Shown here piece after piece: positions 1-14,369 of a stretch of 64,000 nt of DNA. The notes below the pieces were generated by a model, which made no database searches, was not told the origin of the DNA, and worked only from the letters and a program-made list of their open reading frames with translations. Source of the DNA: Theocolax elegans. Lineage: Eukaryota > Arthropoda > Insecta > Hymenoptera > Cerocephalidae. Each line of letters begins with the position of its first letter. The stretch's first letter is position 1. A program made the position numbers and the translations under genes. Where the stretch lies: contig CM047428.1 of assembly GCA_026168455.1 (NCBI GenBank), forward strand, positions 2,980,887 to 3,044,886, written 5' to 3'.

Positions 1-529
1 CTCGACGGGGAAACTCTCATGGAGATAGTACCAAATATTTATCATGTCTTAAATATTTAAAGATTAAATCATTTGAACTTAATTATTTATCTACATAGTG
101 AATGTTACTCGTTTACATTCATAAATTTGGTAATATATTATTAACGTTGACTGACCTACATTTCCGACATTATGCAAATATTACGTTTTTTTTGGTCTTA
201 TTTTCCTTAAGGAAAATAATTCAATACTCCTTGATTCTCTCAAAACTAATGACAAAACTTATAATTTCTAAGTAAATACTTCGGTTTTTATCGCACAACC
301 AAACTAAATAAAGGTAAATATTTATTAAAGTTCTATCTGAAATATCGATAAAGTTAATTAATAATTGTAAACAAAATTATGTTTCTTGTTTAATTGCTGA
401 TAACTGAGAAGTAATGGGAGATATATACGTAAACTTAAAATTGAATAAAATGCTGAGATCAAGTATAGATACGATTTAAAAAATCAGAAGAAACATATTT
501 AGAAATATTTTAACTTAGACAAAAGATAC
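1..529. other. AT-rich non-coding stretch, no gene seen
   Basis: No long open frame, no recognisable motif and no clear repeat boundary before the TIR element that begins near 530. It reads as ordinary insect intergenic or intronic DNA. Confidence 0.5.
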
Positions 530-1010
530 GGAAGAAATAAGAATAAGACGAAATTTTCGCGTAAAAATAGTCAAGGGGGTGTCGAGCTCCGAAAATGGTC
601 ACTTTTAATATTTTTTTTTTATAAACAAAAGAATAAATTTTGGAAAAAATCCTGAACGCCATGCCCTTAGACATGTTTTAAACAGTATACTCAAATTTTT
701 TCAGATTTTTAAATTTGTAATTTATTTCTAATTTTTGCATTGAAAATTCTTGCCTTTTTAGACCAATATTTGTCGGCCGAATATTGTTTATTCAATTATT
801 ATTAACAAATTTATTTTTTATTAAAGAATCGAGACGTCATGCCCTTGCTTTTGTTTTCAACTACCCATATGAATTTTGTTCAGATGTTTAATTCAATGTT
901 TCCAAGATAATTCTTATGTTGAAAGGTGTAGATCCCTGTAACCTGGGTCCGACATCTCGTTATAATACTAAAAAATTTCGGTAAAATTTCGTCTTATTCT
1001 TATTTCTTCC
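530..1010. mobile_element. Small non-autonomous TIR element (MITE-like), copy 1 of a local family
   Basis: Perfect inverted repeats of 28 bp bound this 481-bp segment (530-557 and 983-1010; outer end GGAAGAAATAAGAATAAG). A second inner inverted pair reads roughly GGGTGTCGAGCTC on the left and GGGTCCGACATC on the right. The interior closely resembles 61600-61945 in reverse orientation, sharing for example GAACGCCATGCCCTTAGAC-like text, and more distantly 49199-49400 and 49868-50200. There is no coding capacity, so it would need a transposase in trans. Target duplication and superfamily were not resolved. Confidence 0.7.
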
Positions 1011-4000
1011 ATAACTTTTGAAATATACAAGAATAGGGACAGGAATCCACGGAATTATATACACAAATATTGTTAAGTTTGCTATCTCCCAGTATGCAAT
1101 AAATCAAACGATTTAAAATGTGTAGGTATATCATTAGCTTTCACAAAACGAACTACAAATTACTGTTTCGCTGATGAAAAGTTTGCATCGGTTTTACTAA
1201 AAAAACTGTTAACTTTAAACAATAATTAATTCCCTTCGACTTCCGAATATCATTAGAGGTATCATGTAAAGGCGTACAAGTACAACGACAACCTTAAGAA
1301 AATGCAGTGTTTTCGTTGTAAATCGCATTATCGATCGTTTTACAAATAGTGAAAGGAAATCAAGGCGTTTGGACACATCGACCGACTGCACTGCGCAATT
1401 CCGTGCTATATTGTTCGTAGCTAAATTAATTGTAGAGTCGCGCTAATGAGGGGAGCATTTCAAACGTCCGCGCGATTTTAGTGACGCGTCGATTAGATGA
1501 TGTTGCAATTTGATCTACTTTTAGGGTAATTTATGGCTTCGCTTTGCTGAACCTGGAACATCTTGTCTCGACGGAAATCTAGATGAATTATTACGTTCCT
1601 ACGGTATTTTTAACACCGTTCTACTCCGTGTTACTCGTTTACAAATTATTATGTACACCGTAATTAAAATTTTGGTCGGTCGGTCGGTCGGATGAGCTAA
1701 TGTTTTCACGTTGATATCGGTGATTTTGAACCTGTTTAACGGCGAATAAACTATCAAATACATTTTATTTCATTATTACGTCGTACGAGCGTTTACTTTT
1801 CGGTATATCTATTACGCTGCAATCTATAATTTGTTTCCATTACAAATTACATTATAACGTTATAGTTGAACTAAAGATGGACATTCACCACTCGATCGTG
1901 TATTAATCACCTGACCTGACTAAACTAACATTCGGGGATAAATTCAATTAATTTCTATCGAGCAAATTCTTGTAATATTATTTGTGAATCTGATACGTGT
2001 ACTTGTACAGCACAAGCTTAAATATGTTTTTAAATCTAAACTTTTGGTTATCGTATAAAGATATGTGGGCTAGGTGTATAATGATTGATGAGACGCGTTA
2101 TTTCTTCATAAAATAATGGATATATATATATTGATTCAAATTACATGGGATATAAGAATACAAGTATTTAGATTAAAGTTAAAGATACAATTTATATACA
2201 TTTTGAGAAAGCATGACAGAGTAGCACGGCTTGGTTCCTCGGAGCGTGGAACAAAGAGTTGTCGCGGTTTTCAACGTTTAATCACGTACGGCGTAAACTA
2301 AGATGTCAAAAATAAGGTAATAAAGAATTGGAGGAGAAAAAAAAATGAGCGGTTGAACGAAACAGTTGTATTTTTAAAAGAAGAAAGGTACGGAATAAAT
2401 GGGAGGGAGAAAGAGTATATGTGTTTCTGTGTGTCAGGTAAGAGCGTAGGTATAGCGATGCCGCTACATGTACTATCATATAAAAACACAATAGTCAAAA
2501 CAGGGAAAACTTGTTCGGTAAATGTAAATAGTTAAACCAACTAAATACACTCGGTGAAATAAACAAACAAAAGCGTATAGAAACAGTGTTCTACCTATAC
2601 CATGTTGGTTTCAGCTATTTTGTTGTTTTCGTCAAGAATGTTGAGTATGTATGAGATTCCTCCTATTTATTTTTATTACATAAACGCTCTTCGTTATAGT
2701 TCGGTTGAGATAAAACATAATAGCATATAAAAATATTGTTGCACTTTTATACGATACGACGAACGAACTAATGGGTTTAATCCCTTAAAAACGCCTCAAG
2801 TAACACGTGTCGTTAAAGTAAACCTACGGTCGCACGGTTCTAAGCTTGTTTGCAAACTCGCGTATAACAGCGGATGTTTTAATTAGGCAATAATTCAATT
2901 ATCTAAAAAGCTACCATATATATCTATGTATATACGCCAATTCACGTCAACTGGTAGGATCAAAATTATAAAACGCACCAAATTTTGGGTACGGACTGGA
3001 AATGTCATCCATAAAACAAAAACGAAATTTTTAGGTGTAAAAAGTAATTTGCTTAAAAGTTATTCTAACCTCAACAAGTGAATATTATCTAGTTTTTTTT
3101 CGACAATAACTGACTTTAGATCTATTTATCTCAAAATCTATATGAACTTTTACAATACAATATTATATGTAACATTGGTTGCTGGTTTTCTCTAGAGTTT
3201 ATCCTTTCGGGTTAGAATTTTTAACTTCAATACCAGTGACTCATAAAGCACAAGTCAACATTCATGTTTAAAATAGGACGACCATGCCAGAATCGATTCT
3301 TTTATCCAAAAGTTTAAAAAAAAAGCTTGAAGCAATACCTTTCTAATGATCCATAGCTTGTTATTGGCCTGTAACTCAGTCGAAAGTTATGGTAGTTTAA
3401 AAAATTACAAAAAGTTATAGAACATTCAAATGGGATTTCATATGTACATTTTTGAAATTTTTTTGTCTTTCTTTAAATTACCGTAACTTTTAACTATATT
3501 TTAATTATAATAACTTTTATATATTTATATTTAGTAGATAAAATTTATATGTAAAAAGTAGGATTGTCGAAAGAGCGAGCTGTAGAAACGATAACGACCA
3601 TGTAAGTTTCAAAATAATTTTTGTTGTTATGCATCTATTTTTCAAATCTTGTGCACAATTTTAAACATTCTTAATTATATTTTAGTACCTGTAAGTTGTG
3701 GATCGAAATATACAAAAAAAATATGTGCGCAACTTGATGTAATTCCGATATCATGATTATTAGTGAGTTAGTTAATTTTTTAAGGCCGTTAAACTATGCT
3801 GTTGAGTACTTATGAATTATATAGTCGATTGTTATTATACTGTAACGAAAAAAAAAAGAATTATGTTTTGGCCTCGAAAGGGATAGTGTTAATGTGTCCG
3901 AAACGTCGGCAAAATAATCAAAACGATATACAAAAATGATTCGTGGCGATCAATCAAGACGATTTTTAATAGAATAACTTTTAAATATATAAATTCAGTA

Positions 4001-4140
4001 CCTATAAAATTTATTTTTATTTTTTGACAAATATTTCCAGTCAGTACTGTCACGGACATCGCCGCGCGACTTGGGCATATGAGAAGAAGTCAAGTGACAG
4101 ATAAGAAGTGTGTAGCTCGTATCATCGATGTTTCGTCCGG
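1011..4140. other. Non-coding stretch
   Basis: No credible gene. It contains a short GGTC tetranucleotide run (1674-1691). Near 3880-3910 there is a stem followed by CCGAAACGTCGG that resembles the 3' half of a hammerhead ribozyme (see findings). The remainder is AT-rich and featureless. Confidence 0.5.
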
Positions 4141-4214
4141 GGTGGACGGTAGCTCGACGGTCAGAGCGCGCGATTCGCACGCTGAGGTCCCGGGGTCGAA
4201 TCCCGCAGTCCACC
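4141..4214 (+). pseudogene. tRNA-like sequence
   Basis: The 74-nt segment has a perfect 7-bp acceptor stem (GGTGGAC with GTCCACC), a D-arm-like GCTC...GAGC stem with an A-box-like TAGCTCGACGG, and a B-box GGGTCGAATCC. A TTTTT run that could stop RNA polymerase III follows directly. Against a working tRNA: two extra bases lie between the acceptor and position 8, the T-stem has a mismatch, and the anticodon stem pairs poorly, so the anticodon is ambiguous (CGC or TCG). It is best read as a tRNA pseudogene or the tRNA-like part of a repeat. Confidence 0.5.
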
Positions 4215-6587
4215 TTTTTATTTCTCGCTTCTCTCCTTTTCATACGTAACAGTACTTATACATAAAATTTGGTGAATTTTAATATTTTTATCTGTCCGAC
4301 CGAGTTAACGTAGAATATTCCATAGTAGTATATATCTATTTCAATAAATAGTACGGTAAATTCGATTATTATTCGATACACGTAGAATACGTGGAGTCGA
4401 CGATTCGTCGTTAATAAAGTATAATCATAAATAAGTGGCAGTGATTATCTTCGAGCGCGAGGTAAAAGTAGAGCACCAGAACTGAGAGTTACAAGAAGAA
4501 ACGTACTAGAATAAACGAAGAAATATAGGGAGATATTTTGATTTGATGATAAAGCTTATTTGCGTTACGAACGTTTTAACCTTAAAGCCAGTTTGTAAAT
4601 TCGCGAATCGTGCGTTTACGAGTTCAGTCGCGGTGATGCGACCAATTCCTACTTCGATTCGTTCACCCATCGATAATGCAATGTGGTTTTCCGAGGGTTT
4701 AATCAACGAGTCCACGAGATACGAACAAAAATGGAGCTGACCGATGTATCGGGTTTGTTAGAAACAATGCTTGCTCATTCCCGTATTCAGCTAATATTAT
4801 ATAAAAAAACGAATAAAAATTCATTGTTTTTACGTTTTCATTGTATATTTCTTAGTTATATATTCAACTGCGTTATTCTTCAACTGCGATGATAATATAA
4901 TTATTGGATATCGGTGTGATTACGGAATATCTAATGACTCATTTTCTAACGAGGTTTATCTTAATCTCGGATTAACTTTAACCATTATCCATTGGGATCG
5001 ACCGACGACCAATACTGGCATGTTGCGAGATGACTGAGGTACAACCGTCACTAGTTCATTTTCATTTGCAGTATTAATTTTAAGCTATAAATCCTTGAAA
5101 ATCCAATACGATCGTTAGCATATTACTGAAGAAGCGTATTGCGGTTTTTTTTTAAATATTAAATCTTCGTTATTGCAAATCAAATGAATTTATCCGATAA
5201 ATATATTTCTTTTCTATATACGTATATACGCGAATGAACATTAAAAAAAATATTAGAATAAACCTCCGGAATTGAATAATAAATAAAGTTATAAATTTGA
5301 TTTCCGCATATATAGTAATAACTAAAAATTAATAGAGAGAAAATGAATAGAGAAAAATAAGTAACCTCAATTTTGAACGTTATTTTATTAGTTTAATTCG
5401 CTTTTCCTTTATCACGTTTTTCGGATGCGTTCAATATCTTGGAAATTGCACGAAGCGTGTCATAAAACACGCGGTTCTGCTTATGAAATTCAAAAGTGTC
5501 AAGATGTCAGATTGAAGTAATGCTTACCAACTTCTCATTTTATATTCAGTAATCGTACATTTATTAAAAATGTAATATAATTATATGTAAGACGCGTGTA
5601 AGAAAAGTTATAAAATTTATGTATGCACATATTTTAAATATCTATCAGAAACACGTTGAAATATATAAGTAATGAAAACTATAGTTATTATTTAAAGTTG
5701 GAGAAAACTAGTAGGCCAAGACTTCATGTATCGATTGATCAATATTTTTAATAATTATTGAATCTAATTATAATTTTGTAGTATAATAATATAATTAAAT
5801 AAGATAAAATAATTTTATACATAAAAGCAACATTTGGACATAACCTTATACAATTACATAAAATCCTTATATTATTTGGAAATATTATGTTTATTATTAA
5901 ATTTGTGTAAGCACATAGGTGTGGTCAGTAACGTACACAACCAGAAATCGAGTATAATATGGTATTTTTACGAATTAAGCAATTAAAATCTCAAGATTAT
6001 TTTTAATATACATTTAATTATTATCTATAATTAAATTTTTCAATAATCTGCCTGACAAAATTTATACTTTCTCATCATAACTGATTCATACTGTTAAAGT
6101 TGTATTATCATGTAATAGAACGAGTACCACTCATAATTCGTAAATATTTGATTTACAATTGCACAAGGAGCAATTAACGAGAGTTGAGCGAGGATTTTAC
6201 TTCGCGGTTTAATCAAATTCTTAACTGTTCACGATTTTCGTAAGTTTCCTTGGCCATATGCCCTCTGTTATAGCAGCAGCGGCTACAAGTTCGGCTTTAC
6301 TATAACGCTTATTTAATTAATTTCTTTACCGAACCACTGAAAATCTCAAGCGGCCATTTTTTCTCTTTTTTTCTAAAAACCTTCCATTTCCTACACTTAT
6401 CAACTGCAATTCATGTAGTTTTTAACTTTTACCGTTCTTACATTACGGCTTCTTAGTTTCCACCGAATTTCGTCCGGAATTTATTGTTTTATACGATGAC
6501 AAATATTGGTGACGATTATTTAGTAATGATGCTGTCGATATCGATTATGATAAATGTATATATAGTAATGAACAGTTTGTCTTATGT
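4215..6587. other. AT-rich non-coding stretch, no gene seen
   Basis: Only short open frames that overlap on both strands, with no recognisable peptide. No convincing repeat boundaries were found. Confidence 0.45.
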
Positions 6588-6589
6588 TA

Positions 6590-7475
6590 CTCTCTAAATT
6601 CTGAAGAGTGATTTTTTTCATTCTTCAATAGAGTGACTAGCATTTTGTTAGCAAATAACTTGTAAAACAATCACTTTCGTGACTCGTAACCAAAGAGTGA
6701 TTTAAATGACTCGAAGTGAAAGAGTGAAAGTTTTCTTTTCGTTCTGACACTTTAAAGAGTGAAATCTTCTAATAAATGACTTAATTACACTTGCATCAAT
6801 TATTAATACATGACTTTCAAAAAATGGTTATAACATTATGTCTAAAATTACTTTACAGTTTAGTAAACTTTACTGGAGTCTTTCGAGGTGACAGCTGTTT
6901 CTCATTTATAGGTTAGGTCGCTTATTAGTGTACTTTTATGCAACTAATTAACGTATTCGACAAATCTGAATCGACAGACATTTGCTTACTTTAATTACAA
7001 ACCGACAGGCTTATTAGTTTACTGGTATTAATAACGGAATAATGCAATAATTTTAGTAAAGTTCCGGCATTATTCGATCAGGGTGTAACAAATAAGTCAA
7101 AGTAATAAGGTTCTACGCGGAGGGTTCCAGGTTCGAATCCTGACGTCCGGTGTAGATTTTTTTTTTCATTATTTTATGTATTCTATTTAATTCCAGAAAA
7201 TATATACTTAATAAATTAAAATTACTAAAATGCTTAATAAAATTGAAAAAAATTGAAAAATGTGATTCCGGCAAGGAGCTACAAAATAAATTTTTTCTTA
7301 TACGGATTTTTCCACTCTTTTAAGAGTGAATAAATAACTTTTATTCAAAAGTGATTTTTGTCACTCTTACGAAAAGTGATATTTTACTCGGAGCCGACTG
7401 CTGCACTTTTGTCTAGTTCAAAGAGTGAATTGTCACTCGATGCGAGTGAAATTTCACTCTTCAGAATTTAGAGAG
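6590..7475. mobile_element. TA-flanked MITE with a tRNA-like half and many GAGTGA subterminal repeats
   Basis: Perfect 22-bp inverted termini beginning CTCTCTAAATTCTGAAGAG are flanked by TA on both sides (6588-6589 and 7476-7477). This fits a Tc1/mariner-type TA target duplication. The element is 886 bp with no ORF. The sequence GAGTGA and its complement TCACTC recur many times near both ends, as subterminal transposase sites often do. The interior includes a tRNA-like 3' half with a perfect B-box GGTTCGAATCC (7130-7140) followed by a T-run. Confidence 0.75.
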
Positions 7476-7477
7476 TA

Positions 7478-9725
7478 GATTATACTATACATACACGGTT
7501 GATAGGAGTTGATAAATTTAAAGATTGAGATTGAGAGACAGAATTGAGATATTTATTATCTTTAGTAATCTCGGTGCGGCATTATTTTACAATCCATCGA
7601 GAGAAGTTGAATGCATGGAGTGCACAGAAGTGGGATGCATGGAGTTTTCGGCGATTGAACAAAATCCATAAGGTTGTTAAGCTCCGAGAAGACAAAATCG
7701 AGGGTTACCAATGAGAATGACATCGCAATGATGTAACGGTGTCAACGATATTATGTGACTTTTTATTCAAATTGTTGATCAAACATTTTAATTTTTTATT
7801 TATTTACACTGTAATGTTACATTTCTAGTTAGAACGTATTATAAAGTAAATTAAAAGATGTTTAGAATGTATATATGATAAAAATTGATAGGATTAACCT
7901 GCTAAAAATCTTTATCATTTTCTGAAAATAGTATATCGAAATTTAAAATGATTGACGTCGAATTTAATATACTATTATTAATTATTATAAAAAGTATGGA
8001 ATGAGCATATTGTATCTCTGAGGCCTGTCTCACTCGACGTTGTACTATAATCATTATCTGTATATAATAATATTACCGAACGATAAAATTTTGTATCATA
8101 TAATCATTATCAATATAAGCTGTTTGTATCAGTACATTTAAGTCACTATCGTAATAAAAGAGGAGTAAATTTTAAATTAACGACCCGTGAACGTTACAAT
8201 TTTTTAAAGAAAAATATTGAAGTTTGTTAAGTTATACTTTGTTTATTACTCTCAATCTTATACCACGAAACAATTAACGATAATTGATCAAGTATAGAAT
8301 AATAAACTCGATACTATTTTTGCGTGAAATGTTAAATCCATTAAATTACATGATGTAACATCTCCGAAACATCTCGCTATATGCTGTAATTTGTGCTTTG
8401 ACGCGTTAATATCAATATATAATTATATTACTAACTATAAATGGGTCAGGACATCAGTAAGTTAAGATTATTTAAAATTTAAAGACATTTTCAGGTAATT
8501 AAACATTCTTTAATAAATATGATAATTATCACTCGGTTGTGCAAAGTTTATTTTGAGCTAGATCAATATTTTACGAGAAGCAAATAAGTAAATAAACGTA
8601 TAATACAATAAAGTTAAGAATAACCATCTCGTAACGATTAATTAATTGGAATATAATTTTCCTCAAACTGTTGACATAACGAAACAATAGAATAATTTTG
8701 AAAATAAATTTTTTAATTTACGAATACAATCTTTGCAATACCATTAATATGCAATTTGTTTTACGACACGCAATAAAACGTGTGGTAATAAAGATGCGAT
8801 AAAATTTAATAATATAGCGTTACGACTAAATATTATAGTAATGAATACTATAAAAAATATTAAGCAATTTTATTCATAAAATACAGTGATATAAATATAC
8901 TGTAAACCGGCATTTTGAAAAATGATAGTATGATCTACAAAAAATATAGTAAATAATTTTAGTAATAATATGTATAAACTATAATAATAATTCTTATATT
9001 TAATGAGAAAAGGTGGTAAATTATTTTGTACGAAATATATATATGTTTATTGTTCTATTAGTTTTGGGTTATGTTATTTCTCGAGTTACAACTGCATATA
9101 TATATAGTGATTTATGGAAACCAGTGGTTATCACTCGATGCCACAGAGGTGGAAATTTTATCTGCAGCTCGATACCGCTTGCGAATTTCTGGCTCGTTAT
9201 TCGGATGACGAGTAGTCGTCGGATCCCATGATCTCGTGGATCATGTGGAGTGCGTGAGGCTTGTGTGGTTCGTTGCTCCAAGTTTATTCGTGTGTGCGGT
9301 GCGGTTAGATTGTTGGGTGGCGTTTCACAAACAACCCTAGACTCCTTGCTATCTTAATTTCAGAGAAAAGAATATATATCGAACTTGTTTTTCTGACGGG
9401 CACGTTCTTTTTTTTCTTCTTCTTTTACCATTTATTCTTTTAAACTTTTTTTATAACATTTTAATCGTCAATGTAGTTTATTTCATTAACACATACATTT
9501 ACAATCAGTTGCAATTTATATAATATATTAAACTTTAGATTGTATTGCGGCGATATTTCTTTTAACTTCGTGCGATATAGACACACACAAGGATATATGC
9601 ATGTGTATAGTTTTAACTTCTTAATGTAAGTTTGCATGGTACTTGTTTATGTAGCAGTTGTATAATTCTATTATTTTATTTCTAATTAAGTATAGAAATT
9701 TTTGTGTTTTGGAAATAATGTTCAG
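7478..9725. other. Non-coding stretch
   Basis: AT-rich with a GC-richer patch at about 9110-9330. Open frames there (9013-9231 and its antisense) show no domain, and their overlap on both strands argues against coding. Nothing else supportable. Confidence 0.45.
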
Positions 9726-9831
9726 GTATAGCAAAATTCACATTCGTTACTTTGACTCGAAAATGGTCAATCCGTATCCAGAGATTTCCATTGTTGATTT
9801 AAATATTACTTATCAATCTCTTGAAGGGCAA
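9726..9831 (+). CDS. Possible isolated internal exon, unknown protein
   Basis: A 106-bp open segment is preceded by an acceptor-like ATGTTCAG and followed by a near-consensus donor CAA|GTAAGT. It would encode about 35 residues (…YFDSKMVNPYPEISIVDL…), a peptide with less low-complexity character than other frames nearby. I do not recognise the protein, and no partner exon with compatible phase was identified in the window. The segment could equally be chance. It is the only place where splice signals and an open frame coincide this cleanly. Confidence 0.2.
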
Positions 9832-12800
9832 GTAAGTTTTTTCATTTTATAATAAATAAAGAAAAAAAACGGTTTTTATACGTTATATGCAACGTTTTGT
9901 TGCTAATTCGCTCCAACCTCTTTGAACTTATAAATCTAAGAATAAGTATAGTGACGAGGTTTTAGAAGTATTAGTATATTTCTTTATTTCCTTGTTATTT
10001 ATTGTTTCTTTCTATTTTAATTGACAAACCTACCTTTCACTCAATAAATTGATAAAAAATCCTTTTTCACCCTGATTATTTAAAAAGTCTATTTTATTAA
10101 CCTTCACGAGTGGAGTAATATTGCATTTTATTCCTTCGATCACTTTTAATTGTGTGCGTTGTTTCGAATTTCAAAAATTAGAAATGCATATTTATTATTT
10201 AGAATTAAAAGAAACAGAAAGATAATTATTTCGAAAATAATGCATTCTTCAGTTTTTATAACTTTTATAATATTTGTCTATATTAACAACTTGATAACAG
10301 ACAATAATCTAGAAAATTATTGATCTACTATTTGGAATTCGAAATATTCCACCTAATACCAAATATCTGACGATTGTCTTACTTTCGAAATAATGATCAT
10401 TCTATTTTCTCACAGTTCGAAATAACAAAAAAGTTATCCTCATTTTTAAAATTCGAAATATCGCACACATTTTGAATGAACCTTCGACAAATCGGACCTC
10501 ACCCCTTTATTCCCATTTTATTCATCGTAGACTTACTTTTTTTATTTTGAACACTTAGTTTAGGCTTTTTCTACAGATATAAAATTAAATTTATTATATT
10601 AAATAAAATATATCAAAAATGTGTAGAAGTTAAGAAAAACAATTTGATATTGCAAAAAGTGACTTCTTAAATGATCTGGGTGAAAAATTGTACATGCACT
10701 TCGGGAGTAAAAGGTGATTATTCCCTCGGACGAATCACTGTATATTTTACTCCTTAAATGCATAAATAATTAATAACCTTGAAAAAACACTGCAACTCAA
10801 TTTGTATATTATATCACAATTACATTGTTCGAACTATTGTAATTTTCTCTTCTCTTAACATATTACAAAAAATTGTTTTCTAATTTTCGAATGAATGCAG
10901 CTGGTACAAAAAATCGTTGAAAGAAAAATATATAGTAGAGTATATTGATGAAATTTCGAGTATTCAAAAGGTAAAGTAACAGTATCTCGGAGGTAAAGAC
11001 ATAAACGCGGTAGGTAGCAAACGAGTTATCGTAGTTATAAATGGAGTCGAAAACTATATGGGAACAGGATTCTGTCGGCATGCGAACTCTTGAACTAACT
11101 GCCTCGCGAAACAGGGACTGGCAATGGGAAGGAGATACTGGAAGCGTGGACACCCAGTTTCTCCGGATAAGGATATTTAATGTCTCCGTGTTCCCCGGGA
11201 CATTCGCGTTAAATGTCCGACGACGGGTACAAGAAACATCGGAACTATACACTGCTTCACTTTCTCTTCTGTTTACAAACGTCTATGCATATATTATACA
11301 ACCGAGTATGCATGTGATTGTAAATACTACTAGAGAATCGATATTGTGGTCGGTGTATATCCTACCCGAATACTCGGATTATCCGAAGTTATATAACATT
11401 GATCAACTTAAGTGCATCGTTACCATTTGTGACTATAATTAATAATATAAATCAGTGTACCTATTCGTAAACAATCTTAATATTTATTACAATGAGATGA
11501 ATGGTTAAATAAATATTATTATATCTTGTATAGGGATAGGTTATTATTATTTCTTGCTATATTTTGTAGCAAACGTTAACACGTACGTAGTCATTTATAT
11601 ATATATATATATATTATCCTAAAAATCACTATAAAATATAGTAATAACTAAAAATTAAAAATTACTATGAAATATAGTAATTTTTATTGAACTTATTTAT
11701 CTCAAGAAAATTGCATTTTACGTTTGGTGATATTTATATAATGTACATTTTTCGGTCTTTCCGAACTAAAGCTTTACTTTTGACAGTATAGCACATATGT
11801 CTCATATATACATATATTTATCTCAGTATGATATTCATAATATTTGTAGATACTTCCATTTATTTATTTTGAATTTACTTAAATATAAAAACAAGTTTCT
11901 TACCGTATTCTGTATAACTGTGTATTTTTGTAACGTAACAATCTCATTTTTGATAACTGTAATCTGTGTTAGTCTAAGAATTAATAATGTATGGTAAGCG
12001 GTTGATGAGATACTGGTCGATATTGATGCTGGATAGGTATCTTATTTGTCAAGGAAAATTCGTCGTAGGTGAATTTAACGGAGGTAACAGGCTTTCGATA
12101 ACGGTCTTCTCTATTATGGTGCTCAGCTGCAGATGGATGTCAGCCAATGCTGGTCAAATCTCTACAACAATCGAGTCTTCCATTACCTTTGTCCGTTCGT
12201 CCTGATTTACTCCGAGGTGGTTTACTTTTACTACGCCACCGTTAATTAATTAAAATACAAAGTTTACTCATTATTTCAAGATACAATCAATAAATATACG
12301 TTCACTCGATCTTCAATTGAACGAAACGTTTTATATTTCCTAGTAATTAAATAATACATTGTTCCACTTCGATAATTAAATCAATCGATTTTAGTATACC
12401 GAAGGAAATACGTGATATCGTTTTTGTAACTTATATCGTTATTAAAAATGTATCTATTTTACTAATAAGTGTATGCAAAATTTTAATTTGACATCAAGTT
12501 TGAACGAAATGTACGTTTCAAATTTCTGGCGCAGTAATTCCATTAACAAATGGTAAATCAATGTATAATTGTAGTTCGAAAAAAAAAAATTTACTTACTT
12601 TATTAATAATATTATTTATACTTGAAGTCCTAAATCCAAAATGCGAGCTATTGTAATTCCTAGGCATTATCCTAAGAAAATAAACATATCTTTTGAGTAA
12701 ATTCCAAGTCGGGAAACGAATCTTTTCTCATTCGTTATTCCACTATAAGTGCTCTCGTAATTTTAACATAAAAGTTTGCCATTTTTCTTCCGGAGACTGG

Positions 12801-14305
12801 GCGCTTTCACTTGACAACCTTCGTACAAATTGGATGCGTCGATCCGGAAACGTAACTTAAAATTCACCGGACTGTCCTCGCAATGTCCACTATGACAATT
12901 TGTGTCTTTTCTCGTTCCTCCGTAACGCTATGATTTTTTTATTCAATTGTATTCAAGAAATGAAACTTGGCAAATCCCGCCGACGCCAATCAAAACCGAA
13001 GGTACATTCAATTTAAATAGTATTTTCCTGTACAGCCGACAGTTTCCAAACGTTTTCTTTTTCCTGTATCTTGTGTACAAAATCAAAGCGAACGATCTGT
13101 AATAAAAAAAAATTTCCAAATTCCAACATCTATGCGAACCATCAATTCATTGATTAATTTTGTTACGGAATCACGATGAAAAATTTTATCTTTATATTTA
13201 CTCATTATTACGAGATGATTTTAAATCAGTATAGTATAGTATAGGGACAATCCAATGTCTATATAAATGTATATCCGATAAGCCAATTGATTATATTTAT
13301 TTTTCAATTACAATAATTTTACTGCAACGACGGTTCAATTATACATTTTAAATAAGTATATATCTTCGCGTATCAACATCGATATTTCTAATTATTTAAA
13401 AACTAAACGTACCGAGACTTAATATACCTATGTGTACCGCAGCCGGTCAAATGACCTGTACTCGTGAATGACGACTAGATTACATGTGTTTATCAATTTA
13501 ACGAATAAAAATATAAACAAATTATGTAAATTAATTGTGTATATTAAAAGAAAAAAATCACGAAGTCGCAATGAGAAAAAGCGATAAAATTTTATACGAG
13601 TTTTCTAATAAGTAAATTTACAACCGGTCAAGGGTACGTTTAGTATTAATAAATAATCTACCCCGCACAAACTATATTTGGTTAAAATACTGTAAAATAA
13701 AAGAAAAGAAATTGTTTAAAATAATACTCAATGTTTTTCTCAAAACGTAAGAAACGAATTAAAAATATATTTTCATTAATGCCTCCGCGATGTCACATTT
13801 TTAATTGTATATTTAAACTATCTTATTGTGAAATGAATGATTGAGAAATTGCCTGCCTCATATACATTTACGTAAATACTTAAATTGAATGGCATATTTA
13901 TTTGATTAATAAACGTTTAATTTATCATCGGAATAATAAGAGATAATTGTATGAAAATATACTTACGAGTCTGTATGTAATTGCACTTTATTGACATTAA
14001 GATCAATAAAAGTTATGACTCAGGAATTTAAAAAAATTTCTTAATTATTAAAATATTATGTATACAAATATTTATCTCGGTATATAACTGAGCAAATTTG
14101 ATTTCTATTGACTTTCTAATTAACTCAATGTAGAGACTAATTCTGTCGAAGTTGATAATTGTTTGTTGTGATAATGTATATTAGAATTGTTAGTTTATAA
14201 GAAACTTTGACGAAGTACCTACGGTCATATTTAATAATACTATTATTGAACGAAGTTGAGATATCAAAATAAATAAGTTGAATTATAAATTTCGTTAATT
14301 TATTC
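9832..14305. other. Non-coding stretch
   Basis: AT-rich DNA with a TA-rich microsatellite near 11597-11616 and a small hairpin near 11625-11690. A 133-residue open frame at 11041-11442 overlaps a 129-residue frame on the other strand, shows no domain, and is not supported as a gene. Confidence 0.45.
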
Positions 14306-14369
14306 CGCGGAAAAAAAACTTAAGTAAAAATTACTCAAGTGCTCCAGTAAATTTTACTCAAGTAACTCT
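14306..14369. mobile_element. Left part of a MITE split by the LTR retrotransposon
   Basis: This 64-bp piece begins CGCGGAAAAAAAA. It is the inverted counterpart of the sequence ending TTTTTTTTCCGCG at 29570. The inverted repeat continues across the insertion point: the text to the left of the retrotransposon plus the text to the right of it matches the intact arm near 29470-29570, allowing a few substitutions. The original MITE was therefore about 420 bp (14306-14369 plus 29215-29570). Confidence 0.85.
14366..14369. repeat. Target-site duplication CTCT, left copy
   Basis: CTCT directly precedes the LTR terminal T at 14370 and is repeated at 29211-29214 just after the other LTR. A 4-bp duplication is usual for Ty3/Gypsy integrases. 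The intact MITE arm carries this site only once, which confirms the duplication. Confidence 0.9.

Noticed and set aside
4141..4214. Functional tRNA gene
   Set aside because: Acceptor and D arms are good, but the anticodon stem and spacing are irregular; kept as tRNA-like.
11041..11442. 133-residue open frame as a gene
   Set aside because: No domain, overlaps a 129-residue frame on the other strand, and no supporting splice or start context.
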